From Chloroflexota bacterium (GTDB taxonomy: Bacteria > Chloroflexota > Dormibacteria > Dormibacterales > Dormibacteraceae), in NCBI GenBank assembly GCA_005882115.1, contig VBEG01000024.1:1-64000 (forward strand): 64,000 nucleotides of DNA, in the 5' to 3' direction. Shown here piece after piece: positions 8,835 through 16,743 of the stretch; the first letter of the stretch is position 1, and every line of letters starts with the position of its first letter. The notes below the pieces were generated by a model that saw nothing but the letters and a program-made list of their open reading frames with translations, searched no databases and was not told the origin of the DNA. Both the position numbers and the translations under genes were made by a program.

Positions 8835-8863
8835 GTTTTATGCGTACTAACCCTTGTCGACAA
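8814..8863. promoter_or_regulatory. candidate metal-regulator operator between divergent genes
   Basis: Three dyads cluster around the two divergent starts. GTTAG-ACTGGA-CTAAC (8814-8829) lies over the first codons of the regulator. GCAT-GTTTT-ATGC spans 8831-8843. TTGTCGACAA is a perfect 10-bp palindrome at 8854-8863. The first has the GTTAG/CTAAC half-sites familiar from DtxR-type operators. Binding is inferred. Confidence 0.45.
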
Positions 8864-8865
8864 CT

Positions 8866-9648
8866 ATGAGCCAATGGACCGCTGTGGCTTTGGGTGCGGT
8901 GGCGGGCGCCACCATCTTCCTCGGCCTTCCCGTCGCGCGCATGCGCGGCCTGCCGAAGCCTGTGCAGGGATTCTTGAACGCGTTCGCGACCGGCATCCTC
9001 GTCTTTCTGCTGTGGGACATCCTCACTCATGCCGCGGGACCGGTGGAGGTCGCGGTCGGGCAGGGTCACGCGGGACCGTTTGTGGCCATGGCGGCCATCT
9101 TCGCCGCCGGAATCGCCGTCGGACTGCTGGGGCTTGTCTACTTCAACCGCACAGTCTTCAGCCACCTGCGCCACGATCACCCGAACCCGAGCGCGCGGTC
9201 GCTTTCACTGGCGATCGCCACTGGCCTGGGCCTGCACAATCTGTCGGAGGGGCTGGCGATCGGCGAATCGGCCCACGTTGGGGCAATCGCGTTCACGGGC
9301 GTGCTGGCGGTCGGCTTCGCGCTGCACAACATCACCGAGGGCTTCGGCATCGCGGCCCCGATGACGACCGACACAAACAAGGCCTCGTGGGGTTTTCTGG
9401 GCCTGGCGGGACTGATCGGCGGAGGCCCTACATTCCTGGGCACGTGGATCGGCTACCTGGCCAACTCGAGCTACTTCTCGATCGCGTTCCTGGCGGTCGC
9501 CGCCGGCGCGCTGCTCTACGTGCTGAACGAGCTGTTCAGTCTTGGCCGCCGGATCAGCACCCCGACCACCTTCGCGTGGGGGCTGCTGGCGGGATTCTTG
9601 ACCGCCTTCGCCACCGACCTGTTCCTGACCGCCGCCAGCGGAACCTAG
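8866..9648 (+). CDS. ZIP-family divalent metal transporter
   Basis: A 260-residue membrane protein starting at ATG 8866 (TTG 8854 is an in-frame alternative). It has about eight hydrophobic segments and the ZIP signature twice: HNLSEGLAIG in TM4 and HNITEGFGIAAP in TM5. Their His, Asn, Glu and Asp/Thr positions form the binuclear metal site. A His/Asp loop (HLRHDHPNP) precedes TM4. It imports Zn, Fe or Mn, and the divergent DtxR-type regulator argues for Fe or Mn. The stop shares CTAG with the convergent downstream gene. Confidence 0.88.
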   Translation: MSQWTAVALGAVAGATIFLGLPVARMRGLPKPVQGFLNAFATGILVFLLWDILTHAAGPVEVAVGQGHAGPFVAMAAIFAAGIAVGLLGLVYFNRTVFSHLRHDHPNPSARSLSLAIATGLGLHNLSEGLAIGESAHVGAIAFTGVLAVGFALHNITEGFGIAAPMTTDTNKASWGFLGLAGLIGGGPTFLGTWIGYLANSSYFSIAFLAVAAGALLYVLNELFSLGRRISTPTTFAWGLLAGFLTAFATDLFLTAASGT

Positions 9649-9998
9649 GAAGCTACGACGTCCAGCTCGCCGTCCTCGGGATCGAAGTCATGCCAATCGG
9701 GATAGCGCCACCTGAAAAGGCGCTCCTGGATCTCGAACATGCCGTCCAGCATGTCCTGGACCTGGGCGCTGTCCCGCAGCGGCTCGGCGACGTGGATCGG
9801 CATCGTCTCTACCACCTCGCGGATCTCGACACGGACTCGCTTAGGCACCGTGCGGACGCCGTCCCGATTCATCTCCTCGAGGCGCCAGAGCACCCGGTCG
9901 GTGGCCCGCAGCATCCGCTGGAAGGCGTACCTGCGGCGCTTCTCCCGCCGGAGGACCCTCTGCTGCTGCTCGATGCGGCTGTTGGTGTGGTCAATCAT
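9645..9998 (-). CDS. hypothetical protein, basic N-terminus and acidic C-terminus
   Basis: A 117-residue protein I do not recognise. The first 45 residues are very basic and helix-prone (REKRRRYAFQRMLRATDRVLWRLEEMNRDG). The C-terminus is acidic (YPDWHDFDPEDGELD). No signal peptide or membrane segment is seen. It starts at a clear ATG preceded by GGAAAGG and ends inside the shared CTAG with the ZIP gene. Codon use looks like that of its neighbours, so it is probably real. Confidence 0.6.
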   Translation of the reverse strand: MIDHTNSRIEQQQRVLRREKRRRYAFQRMLRATDRVLWRLEEMNRDGVRTVPKRVRVEIREVVETMPIHVAEPLRDSAQVQDMLDGMFEIQERLFRWRYPDWHDFDPEDGELDVVAS

Positions 9999-10030
9999 GG
10001 CCAGCTACCTTTCCTAGCTTACCGGCTCCC

Positions 10031-10645
10031 ATGAGCCAGATCGGCGACCCATTTCTGGGCCGCCTCGCGCACCTTTTCAAGCCGGTCGACGGCTGGGGCG
10101 AGTTCAGAAAGGGGGCTAGGCCGGCCGCGGTCGTCTTCGTCCTCTACCGCCACAAGGCGGAAGGCCACTGGATGGTCCCGTTCGTCCGCCGCCGAGGCGA
10201 CCTCCGCGACCACCCTGGACAGGTCGCTCTGCCCGGCGGAGGCGTCCATCCCGGGGAGTCGGCCTGGCAGGCGGCGGAGCGAGAGGTCTTCGAGGAGATT
10301 GGCGTTCCGCTAGGCCGCCTGGTGCCGCTGGGCGCGGGCGACATGATCTACGCGGCCGTCACAAACTTCTCGGTAGTGCCCTTCGTCGCCTATCTGCCGG
10401 ACCCGGTCGAATCCTTCGTGCACGACCCAAGCGAGCTCGAAGGCATTCTGGCGATCACGCTGGACCGTCTCCTCGACGACAGCGCGTGGCTGGTGTCAGA
10501 CGATCCCTGGCGGTTCCGGTATCTCGCCCATGAGGAGAGCCGTGTCTGGGGTCTGACCGAGCGCATCGTCTATGGGCTTGCGCCGAAGCTCAGGCAAGGG
10601 CTCGCCTCAGATCAAACATCGGATCGGCCAGCTGCTGCCGAGTGA
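10031..10645 (+). CDS. Nudix hydrolase, CoA pyrophosphatase type
   Basis: A 204-residue protein with a full Nudix box (GGGVHPGESAWQAAEREVFEEIG pattern spread over residues about 73-95) that binds the catalytic metals. Just upstream is LRDHPGQVALPGG, which fits the CoA-specific signature found in CoA diphosphatases. It probably splits CoA or acyl-CoA into 3',5'-ADP and phosphopantetheine, a sensible housekeeping step in an acyl-CoA-rich metabolism. Its last 56 bases overlap the convergent reductase gene. Confidence 0.82.
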   Translation: MSQIGDPFLGRLAHLFKPVDGWGEFRKGARPAAVVFVLYRHKAEGHWMVPFVRRRGDLRDHPGQVALPGGGVHPGESAWQAAEREVFEEIGVPLGRLVPLGAGDMIYAAVTNFSVVPFVAYLPDPVESFVHDPSELEGILAITLDRLLDDSAWLVSDDPWRFRYLAHEESRVWGLTERIVYGLAPKLRQGLASDQTSDRPAAAE

Positions 10646-11873
10646 CCTCCTGGTGCGCCTCCATGAGACGCCGCGCGCGGGCGACGGTGTGGTGGTCGTT
10701 GACCCCGGCGGCGGCGATCATTCGTCCCGCGCTGAGATAGAAGACCGTGAACGGTGCCCTGGCGAGGTCACCGCGTACGACGGTCTCGTCCCAGGGGAGT
10801 CCCGCTCCGGCGTACTGAAGGTTCAAGTCGTACTGGTCGGACCAGAACCACGGAACCTCAGCGAACGGCTGTCCTTGACCAGCCATCGCGCGACCGACGG
10901 CGAATCCCTGCCGTTGCGAAGTCTGGAAATGCTCGACGCGAATCCGCGTCTCGAACAGCGGATGGAAGAAACGCGTCACATCTCCGGCCGCGAAGACGCC
11001 GGGCTCCGAGGTCCGGCCTTGGTCGTCGACCACGACGCCGCGGTCGATCTCGAGCCCCGCACGCTCGGCGAGCTTGGTGCGTGGCATCGACCCCACGGCG
11101 ACGAGGTCGGCGTCATGCGGGGGTTGAGCGTCCAGCCGCAAGTCGACGCCGTGGCCACGGTGAACATCGGCGAGGTACCCGCCGCCCTCGGCGCCCAGCA
11201 CCCGGAGCAAGGGCTGGGCAAGCGCCTCGAAGAGCCGGACCTCGCATCCTTTCTGCCGCGCCACGGCGGCGACCTCGCATCCGATGAATCCCGCGCCGAC
11301 GATGTCGAGGGCGAGACCGTGTTCGATCCTGCTGCGCAGGGTCTCGGCCGCGGGCAGCTCGCGCAGGTAGAGGGCGCCTTCGAGACCGGGGAGGCGCCTG
11401 GCGTCCGAGCCCGTGGCGATGCACAGCAGGTCCCAGCCGATCGTCTTGCCGCTTTCCAGCAACACCCTCCTGGCGGGCATGCCGAGGTCGAGCACCCGGT
11501 CGCCAAGCTCGAGGTCGATCTCCAGCTCGCGGTACTGCTCCGCGGGTCGGAGCGCAAGGCGAGTCGACGGCACCGTCCCCGCGAGGAAGCCCTTCGAAAG
11601 ATGCGGCCGCTCGTATGGCAGATCCTGCTCGCCGCCGATCAGCACGACCTGACCCTGAAAGCCGGCGTCGCGAAGACCGGCCGCGACGGCGTCGCCGGCT
11701 GGGCCGGCGCCAACGACTACTGCTTGCGTTCTAGCCGGCGAAGCTTGCGGAGCGACCAGGCGAGGTAGCCACCGAGGAGCGCCACTCCAAACGCGTAAGC
11801 CACGACCAGGTAGGTCATCTGGCGGGCTCGGCCTCGCGCTTCGCCGCGATGACCTTCGCGGGCTCGGAGACAT
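10590..11873 (-). CDS. FAD/NAD(P)H-dependent ferredoxin reductase-like oxidoreductase (start uncertain)
   Basis: The protein matches rubredoxin/ferredoxin-type reductases. It has a dinucleotide motif VVVGAGPAGDAVAAGL, the PYERPHLSKGFL block, a second Rossmann motif DIVGAGFIGCEVA, FAAGDVTRF for FAD, and a C-terminal reductase domain (FWSDQYDLNLQYAGAG). It would pass electrons from NAD(P)H to a small redox partner. The only canonical start is ATG 11873, but the first ~47 residues would be a shadow of ccmC and ccmD and look non-homologous. The true N-terminus should be near 11735, just after ccmD, where no ATG, GTG or TTG exists. CTG 11759 is the nearest near-cognate. Confidence 0.75.
   Translation of the reverse strand: MSPSPRRSSRRSARPSPPDDLPGRGLRVWSGAPRWLPRLVAPQASPARTQAVVVGAGPAGDAVAAGLRDAGFQGQVVLIGGEQDLPYERPHLSKGFLAGTVPSTRLALRPAEQYRELEIDLELGDRVLDLGMPARRVLLESGKTIGWDLLCIATGSDARRLPGLEGALYLRELPAAETLRSRIEHGLALDIVGAGFIGCEVAAVARQKGCEVRLFEALAQPLLRVLGAEGGGYLADVHRGHGVDLRLDAQPPHDADLVAVGSMPRTKLAERAGLEIDRGVVVDDQGRTSEPGVFAAGDVTRFFHPLFETRIRVEHFQTSQRQGFAVGRAMAGQGQPFAEVPWFWSDQYDLNLQYAGAGLPWDETVVRGDLARAPFTVFYLSAGRMIAAAGVNDHHTVARARRLMEAHQEVTRQQLADPMFDLRRALA
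11717..11818 (-). CDS. ccmD: CcmD, small haem-exporter subunit
   Basis: A 33-residue peptide: one membrane helix (TYLVVAYAFGVALLGGYLAW) followed by a basic tail (SLRKLRRLERKQ). This is the classic CcmD form and position. The ATG overlaps the ccmC stop as ATGA. CcmD releases holo-CcmE from the CcmABC complex. It is short for the family, which is usually 40-70 residues. Confidence 0.82.
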   Translation of the reverse strand: MTYLVVAYAFGVALLGGYLAWSLRKLRRLERKQ

Positions 11874-12513
11874 TCAGCCGCGCATCAAGCGCTGTCTCGA
11901 TCCGATAGCGGATCCCGATCAGGACCGCGGCGAGGACGAGTGTGCATGCGAGTGTGAACAGAAATGTCGCGAGCATCTGCGGCGGCAGCGCGTCGTTGAC
12001 GATGATCGGGCCCGGATGCTGCGTCCGCCACCACGTGACGCTGAAGTGCACCACCGGGACGTCGATGAAGCCGAAGATGCCGACCACCGCCGCGAGACGC
12101 GCCGATTGACGTCCCGGGTCGGACAGCCGGCGGACGAGCAGGTATCCCGCGTAGATCATCCACAACACCAACGTCGACGTCAGGCGGGCGTCCCAGGTCC
12201 AGAACGTGCCCCAGATCGGCTTCGCCCACAGCATGCCCATCACCAGCGTGACCGTCGTGAAAACGAGGCCAACGAGCGCGCCCGCACGCGCAAAGCGATC
12301 CGCGACGGGGCTCTCGGTCCGCAGGTAGATGATCCCGCCGACCAGCACCACGGCGAAACATCCATAGGCGGCGATGGCCGAGCTCACGTGCAGGTAGAAG
12401 ATCCGCTGCACCGGGCCCTGGAGATAGTCCGTCGGCGCGAAGAAGAAGATCGCAGCGCCGGCGACGAGCATCAGGGCAACCGCTCCCGTGGCCGCCTTCT
12501 CGTACTTATTCAT
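11815..12513 (-). CDS. ccmC: CcmC, haem-handling membrane protein
   Basis: A 232-residue protein of six hydrophobic segments from ATG 12513; an in-frame extension upstream would lie within ccmB. It carries the tryptophan-rich haem-binding WWD motif (WGTFWTWDARLTS) and flanking His residues (FYLHVSSAIA and VVHFSVTWW). CcmC loads haem onto CcmE on the outer face of the membrane. The ATG overlaps the end of ccmB by eight bases. Confidence 0.9.
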   Translation of the reverse strand: MNKYEKAATGAVALMLVAGAAIFFFAPTDYLQGPVQRIFYLHVSSAIAAYGCFAVVLVGGIIYLRTESPVADRFARAGALVGLVFTTVTLVMGMLWAKPIWGTFWTWDARLTSTLVLWMIYAGYLLVRRLSDPGRQSARLAAVVGIFGFIDVPVVHFSVTWWRTQHPGPIIVNDALPPQMLATFLFTLACTLVLAAVLIGIRYRIETALDARLNVSEPAKVIAAKREAEPAR

Positions 12514-13168
12514 CGAGCACGAAGCGAGCGGCCAGCGAGGTGAGCACGACAAAAAGTATGTCGAAGTCGATCAGCAGGCCGATGGCCTCCGGGTAGCTGC
12601 CGGGCAGGCCCATCGCCGATTGCACCGCCTGGCCGCCCGCGATGATGAACGGTATCCACAGCGGCAGCGTCAGCAGCGGGAGCAGCAGCTCGCGCGCTCG
12701 AACCCGCGCCACCAGCGCGGCGAACAGGCAGCCGAGGGCGGCCATGCCGACCGTCGCGAGCAGGACGGCGGCGACCATGTCCGCACCCAGCGGCGTGCCG
12801 AAGAAAAGCGAGAGCGCCGGCAGCATGACGGCCTCGCACACGATGAGCAGCAACGAGGCCGCGATCGCCTTGCCGGCGAAGATGGCGACCGGAGAGGCCG
12901 GCGTCAGGAGCATCGCCTCGAGGGAGGCCTGGTCGCGCTCGGCGGCGAAGGTGCGGCCGAAGGCCACCAGGCCGGCGAAGACAAGGGCGAGCCACAGGAT
13001 GCCTGGCGCGATCGATGGAGCGTTGTGGGAGTCGATCTGGAACCCGAAGTTGGCGATGAGGAGGGCGAGGATGATGAACTGGGCGAGCGCCGGCACCATC
13101 TCGCGCGTGCGCCATTCGGACCTCAGGTCCTTGCGCGCGACGGCGACCGCGACGTTGAAGGGGTTCAC
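12506..13168 (-). CDS. ccmB: CcmB, ABC transporter membrane subunit
   Basis: A 220-residue hydrophobic protein from GTG 13168, which overlaps the ccmA stop as GTGA. It begins with the cytoplasmic VARKDLRSEWRTRE typical of CcmB, then the conserved FGRTFAAERDQASLEAMLLTP loop and about six membrane segments. It pairs with CcmA to drive release of haem-loaded CcmE. Confidence 0.9.
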   Translation of the reverse strand: MNPFNVAVAVARKDLRSEWRTREMVPALAQFIILALLIANFGFQIDSHNAPSIAPGILWLALVFAGLVAFGRTFAAERDQASLEAMLLTPASPVAIFAGKAIAASLLLIVCEAVMLPALSLFFGTPLGADMVAAVLLATVGMAALGCLFAALVARVRARELLLPLLTLPLWIPFIIAGGQAVQSAMGLPGSYPEAIGLLIDFDILFVVLTSLAARFVLDE

Positions 13169-13809
13169 TTCACCACGCGGAGCCGCGTCGCCGTGCCGAC
13201 CGAGCGGCCGTGGCGCAGCTCCAGGGTCCGAGGACACAACCTGTTGGCCAGCGCGCGATCGTGGGTGGCGAGGACCACTGTCCGCCCGTCCATCACGCGG
13301 GCGAGCAGCTCTGCCGCGTCGCTGCCAAGGCTCGCGTCGGGCTCATCGAGGATGAGGAGGCGAGGGTCATGCAGGATGGCGCGGCCGATGGCGAGCCGCT
13401 GCTGCATGCCGCGGGACAGCTGAGCGGCACGTCGCTTTGCCGTCGCCGCAAGGCCGACCGCCTCGAGGACCTCGTCGATCCGCGATCGCGGGGTGCCCTG
13501 CAGCTCGCAGAAGAACTCGAGGTTCTCCGCGGCCGACAGCGCCGGATAGAGGCCGAGCGCGTGGCCGGTGTAGCCGAGGTAGTGGCGCAGCCGCCGGCGC
13601 TCTCGGTGGGCATCGAGTCCTGCGATCTCGAGGCGGCCGGAGGTCGGCCGCATCGCGGTCGCAAGGATGCGCAGCAGGGTGGTCTTGCCGGCACCGTTCT
13701 CACCGAGCACCGCGACATGCTCACCGGTGTCGACCACGAGGTCGACGCTGTCGAGGGCGTGCTCGTTGCCGAACCAGTGCGTCAGGCCGTTGGCGACGAT
13801 CACGCTCAT
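13165..13809 (-). CDS. ccmA: CcmA, cytochrome c maturation ABC ATPase
   Basis: A 214-residue ATPase with Walker A GENGAGKTT, Q-loop region YTGHALGLYPALS, signature LSRGMQQRLAIGRA, Walker B LLILDEP (then DASLGSD) and switch His in LATHD. It forms the CcmAB transporter. The ATG overlaps the stop of the preceding 29-codon gene as ATGA. Confidence 0.9.
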   Translation of the reverse strand: MSVIVANGLTHWFGNEHALDSVDLVVDTGEHVAVLGENGAGKTTLLRILATAMRPTSGRLEIAGLDAHRERRRLRHYLGYTGHALGLYPALSAAENLEFFCELQGTPRSRIDEVLEAVGLAATAKRRAAQLSRGMQQRLAIGRAILHDPRLLILDEPDASLGSDAAELLARVMDGRTVVLATHDRALANRLCPRTLELRHGRSVGTATRLRVVK

Positions 13810-13895
13810 GGGTTGTCCGGCGGCGTCTTGAGGAGGGGCCAGAGCACGAACGGCCCCGCCAGGAACAGGAGCAGCGTCGCGACGATGATCGCCAT
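13806..13895 (-). CDS. 29-residue membrane peptide, CcmI-N-terminus-like
   Basis: A 29-codon frame sits between ccmF and ccmA: ATG two bases after the ccmF stop, and its own stop overlaps the ccmA start (ATGA). The peptide is one membrane helix (AIIVATLLLFLAGPFVLWPLL) and a short polar tail (KTPPDNP). The FVLWPLL ending resembles the first helix of CcmI/CycH, the apocytochrome chaperone. Coupling on both sides argues that it is translated. A separate CcmI or CcmH gene is absent here. Confidence 0.6.
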   Translation of the reverse strand: MAIIVATLLLFLAGPFVLWPLLKTPPDNP

Positions 13896-13897
13896 GC

Positions 13898-15871
13898 CTA
13901 CGCGGGGAGCGTAATCGGGATCCGGCGCCTTGCCAACTCCGCAGCGAGGCTGCCCTCCCCGGCGTTGCCCAGCACGACCCCTAGGATGATCACCGCGCCG
14001 CCGGCCCAGATCCACGTCACCAGCGGGTTGACGAATACCCGAAACGATGCCGAGCCGTTCTCACTCGTCGACGCGAGGACGACGTAGACATCGGCGAACG
14101 GCGTCGTCGTGATCGCGACGTGGGTCAGCGCCTGGCCACCCAGGCCCGAGTAGGTGGCGCGGGACGGCTCCAGCGTCTGCGCGCCGAAGCGCATGGCGGT
14201 GATGAATTCGGTGTGGTCGGCAAGCTGCCTCTGCTCAGAACCTGTGTACGTGAGCGTGTAGCCGGCGACCGTCACCGCCTGACCGGGCGCGAGCGTGACG
14301 TCCTTCTCCTGCTGGCCGAGCTGCGACGCGGCGATGCCGACCGCGGCCACGAGGAGCCCGAGATGGGCCAGGTACGCGCCGTAACGACGCCGCTTGCGGA
14401 CCAGGATCTCGGGTCTCTTGAGCAGCGCCCTGCCGTATTCGGTCAGCATGGTCGTCGCGGCGGCGGCGGCAAGCGGAACGGCGATCAGCGCCGGAAGCGA
14501 GCGCACGCCGGCGGCCGCCAGTCCAATCACCACGATCGCGGCGCCGGCGACCGGCCAGCGCAGCGCGCGCAGCGTCGGCCTCCCAGCCCGGCGCCACGGG
14601 AGAAGTGGCCCCGCGGCCATCAACGCCAGGATTGCCGCCAGGAGAGGCGCGGCCGCTCGCTCGTAATAGGACGTGCTGACGACTCGCTCGCTGCCGAACA
14701 AGCCGGAGATCAGCGGGAGGACCGTGCCCCACAGGACCACAGCAACCACCCCGATCAGCAACAGGTTCTGGAGGACGAAAGCACCCTCGCGCGAGACCGG
14801 CGTCACGGGGGGATGCGTCGCCGACGCGAACCCGCCGGCGCGGAACGCCAGCAGCGCCGCTGAGAAAGCGATGCAGACCCCGAGAAAGCCCAGAAACCAT
14901 GGGCCGATGGCGCTGATCGCAAACGTGTGCACTGAAGGCACGACTCCACTGCGCACGATGAACGTGCCGAACACGACGAGCAGGAACGCGAGGATGACCA
15001 GGCCGAAATTCCACCCGCGCATGCGCCCTCGCTTCTCTTGGACCTGCGCGGAGTGCAGGTACGCGGTGATGGCGAGCCACGGCATGAGCGCCACGTTCTC
15101 CACTGGATCCCATCCCCAGTAGCCGCCCCAGCCGAGCACGTGGTAGGCCCACCACATCCCGAGCAGGAGCCCAGTGGTCTGCAGGCTCCACGCGAGGAGC
15201 GCGAAGCGCCGCGTGTGGCGGATCCATGAGACGTCCGCGCGGCCAGCCATCAGCGCAGCGCACGCAAAGGCGAACGGGACGGCGAATGAGGCAAAACCAG
15301 CGAGGATCACCGGCGGATGGATGAGCATGCCGCCGTCACGGAGGATCGGATTCAGGCCGAGGCCGTCGGGCGGCGTGACCGAGAGCAGCTCGAACGGGCT
15401 CGCCACAACAGCGAGGACGAAGAGAAAGAAGGTGAGGGTGGCGGCCAGGATCCCAGCGGCGTACGCGGCGACCCGCTCGCCCAGACGCGCGCTCGCGAGG
15501 AGCGAGGCGCTGCCCAGCACGCCAAGGATCAGTGTCCAGTAGAGCAGCGAGCCTTCCTGACCGCCGTAGAAGCCCGCCGCGACGAGTGCGATCGGCGTCG
15601 AGAGGTCGGTGTGCTCGGCGACGTAGGCAAGCGAGAAATCGTGCGTGAGCAGCGCCGTTTCGAGCAGCACCGACGCCAGGGCGGTCATCCCCGCGGCGGC
15701 GTAGAAGGCGCGCCGCGCGACCTGAATGAACACCGGGCTCTCTCGTGCCCCGGCCCAGAAGGACAGCAGCGTTGAGAATCCGCCGAGTACCAGCCCAGCG
15801 AGCAAGGCGCCGGCGCCGAGGTAGCCGAGAATCACGATGTGTAGGGCTGGGTCGAGAAGCGCGAGGGGCAC
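13898..15871 (-). CDS. ccmF: CcmF, haem lyase membrane subunit
   Basis: A 657-residue multi-span protein. The WWD domain is intact (GWGGYWGWDPVENVALMPW near residue 245). The conserved ISAIGPWFLGFLG and VPSVHTF blocks and the P-side His residues of the family are visible. CcmF receives haem from CcmE and attaches it to apocytochrome c. The first 40 bases overlap the end of ccmE. The C-terminal helix is followed by AELARRRIPITLPA. Confidence 0.93.
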   Translation of the reverse strand: MPLALLDPALHIVILGYLGAGALLAGLVLGGFSTLLSFWAGARESPVFIQVARRAFYAAAGMTALASVLLETALLTHDFSLAYVAEHTDLSTPIALVAAGFYGGQEGSLLYWTLILGVLGSASLLASARLGERVAAYAAGILAATLTFFLFVLAVVASPFELLSVTPPDGLGLNPILRDGGMLIHPPVILAGFASFAVPFAFACAALMAGRADVSWIRHTRRFALLAWSLQTTGLLLGMWWAYHVLGWGGYWGWDPVENVALMPWLAITAYLHSAQVQEKRGRMRGWNFGLVILAFLLVVFGTFIVRSGVVPSVHTFAISAIGPWFLGFLGVCIAFSAALLAFRAGGFASATHPPVTPVSREGAFVLQNLLLIGVVAVVLWGTVLPLISGLFGSERVVSTSYYERAAAPLLAAILALMAAGPLLPWRRAGRPTLRALRWPVAGAAIVVIGLAAAGVRSLPALIAVPLAAAAATTMLTEYGRALLKRPEILVRKRRRYGAYLAHLGLLVAAVGIAASQLGQQEKDVTLAPGQAVTVAGYTLTYTGSEQRQLADHTEFITAMRFGAQTLEPSRATYSGLGGQALTHVAITTTPFADVYVVLASTSENGSASFRVFVNPLVTWIWAGGAVIILGVVLGNAGEGSLAAELARRRIPITLPA

Positions 15872-16218
15872 TTCGCGAGCAGCGTCCTGGCGTGGAAGAC
15901 ACCGTCGCTCCCCAACCGTCCCTCCGCGACGACAGTGATGCCCGGTTTGAAGATGTCGGGCAGCGCGCCCGAGTATTCCACCGGCATCGACGCCGTGCTG
16001 TCTGTCTCGGTGAAGGTCACGCGTAGTCCACCCTGGCTCTTCTGCACGTCGTCTTGCACCACGCCAGCGACGCGAATGTCACCCGGCTGCGCGTGCGCCC
16101 GCAGCTCAGAGACGGTCAGGTAGTACTCGCTCGCACCGCCAGAGGACGTGAAGATCAGATAGCCGACGCATGCCGCGACCACCGCGACAGGAATGCCCCA
16201 CTTCAACGTCGGGGTCAT
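15832..16218 (-). CDS. ccmE: CcmE haem chaperone with variant Cys-x3-Phe motif
   Basis: A 128-residue protein with an N-terminal anchor helix (IPVAVVAACVGYLIF) and the OB-fold CcmE domain (YYLTVSELRAH, IRVAGVV, VEYSGALPDIFKPG, VVAEGRL, GVFHARTLLAKC). In the standard protein the haem-binding motif after LLAK is HxxxY. Here it is Cys117-Pro-Ser-Arg-Phe121. CXXXY CcmE proteins are known from a variant system I that lacks CcmH; a Phe at the last position would be a further change. The ATG overlaps the ccmG stop as ATGA. Confidence 0.88.
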   Translation of the reverse strand: MTPTLKWGIPVAVVAACVGYLIFTSSGGASEYYLTVSELRAHAQPGDIRVAGVVQDDVQKSQGGLRVTFTETDSTASMPVEYSGALPDIFKPGITVVAEGRLGSDGVFHARTLLAKCPSRFSTQPYTS

Positions 16219-16730
16219 GTCGCGATCAGCCCGACGTAGTGGCCCAGGGTCTTCGCATCGAGCGGGCCGATGAAGGACGCGACGACGACGCCATCCGAGT
16301 CGATGAAGAACGTCGCCGGCAACCCCGCGACTCCATAGGACTGGTACGAGCCCGAGACGATCGGGCCGGCAGGATATGGATGCGGGTGCAGCTGCTCGAA
16401 TGCCTGGAATCCCGTTGTGGTGTCGCGATTGTCGGCGCCGATGAATGCGACGTCGGGATAGGTGTTCGACGCCGCGGCCAGCACACGGCCCTCCTCGATG
16501 CACGTTCCGCACCATGAGGCCCAGAAATTCAGCACGACGGGTTTGCCGTGAAGCTCGGAGACGCTGACCCGATCGCCCGCAACAGGCTGGATGGCAAGGC
16601 CGGGTGCGCTGCGGCCGAGCACGGGCGGGTTGGACAGAGCCGCGTGCTGAAGTCCCCACACGAGGGAGAGCATCAGGATCGAGCCGAGGACGATCGCCGC
16701 AGCTCCCAGCACCACCGACCGGCGCGTCAC
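16215..16730 (-). CDS. ccmG: CcmG/ResA-like thiol-disulfide oxidoreductase
   Basis: A 171-residue membrane-anchored thioredoxin-fold protein: signal anchor at residues 7-27, then FWASWCGTCIEE with the redox pair Cys74 and Cys77, and the cis-Pro loop GLPATFFID. It keeps apocytochrome CxxCH thiols reduced. It appears to be the first gene of the ccm operon, since only the GH1 gene lies just upstream and that gene points the same way. Confidence 0.88.
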   Translation of the reverse strand: MTRRSVVLGAAAIVLGSILMLSLVWGLQHAALSNPPVLGRSAPGLAIQPVAGDRVSVSELHGKPVVLNFWASWCGTCIEEGRVLAAASNTYPDVAFIGADNRDTTTGFQAFEQLHPHPYPAGPIVSGSYQSYGVAGLPATFFIDSDGVVVASFIGPLDAKTLGHYVGLIAT

Positions 16731-16743
16731 GCCGTGAGTCTAG

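Noticed and set aside
10572-11768. 398-codon open frame antisense to the FAD reductase
   Set aside because: The opposite strand has all FAD and NAD motifs; this frame has none.
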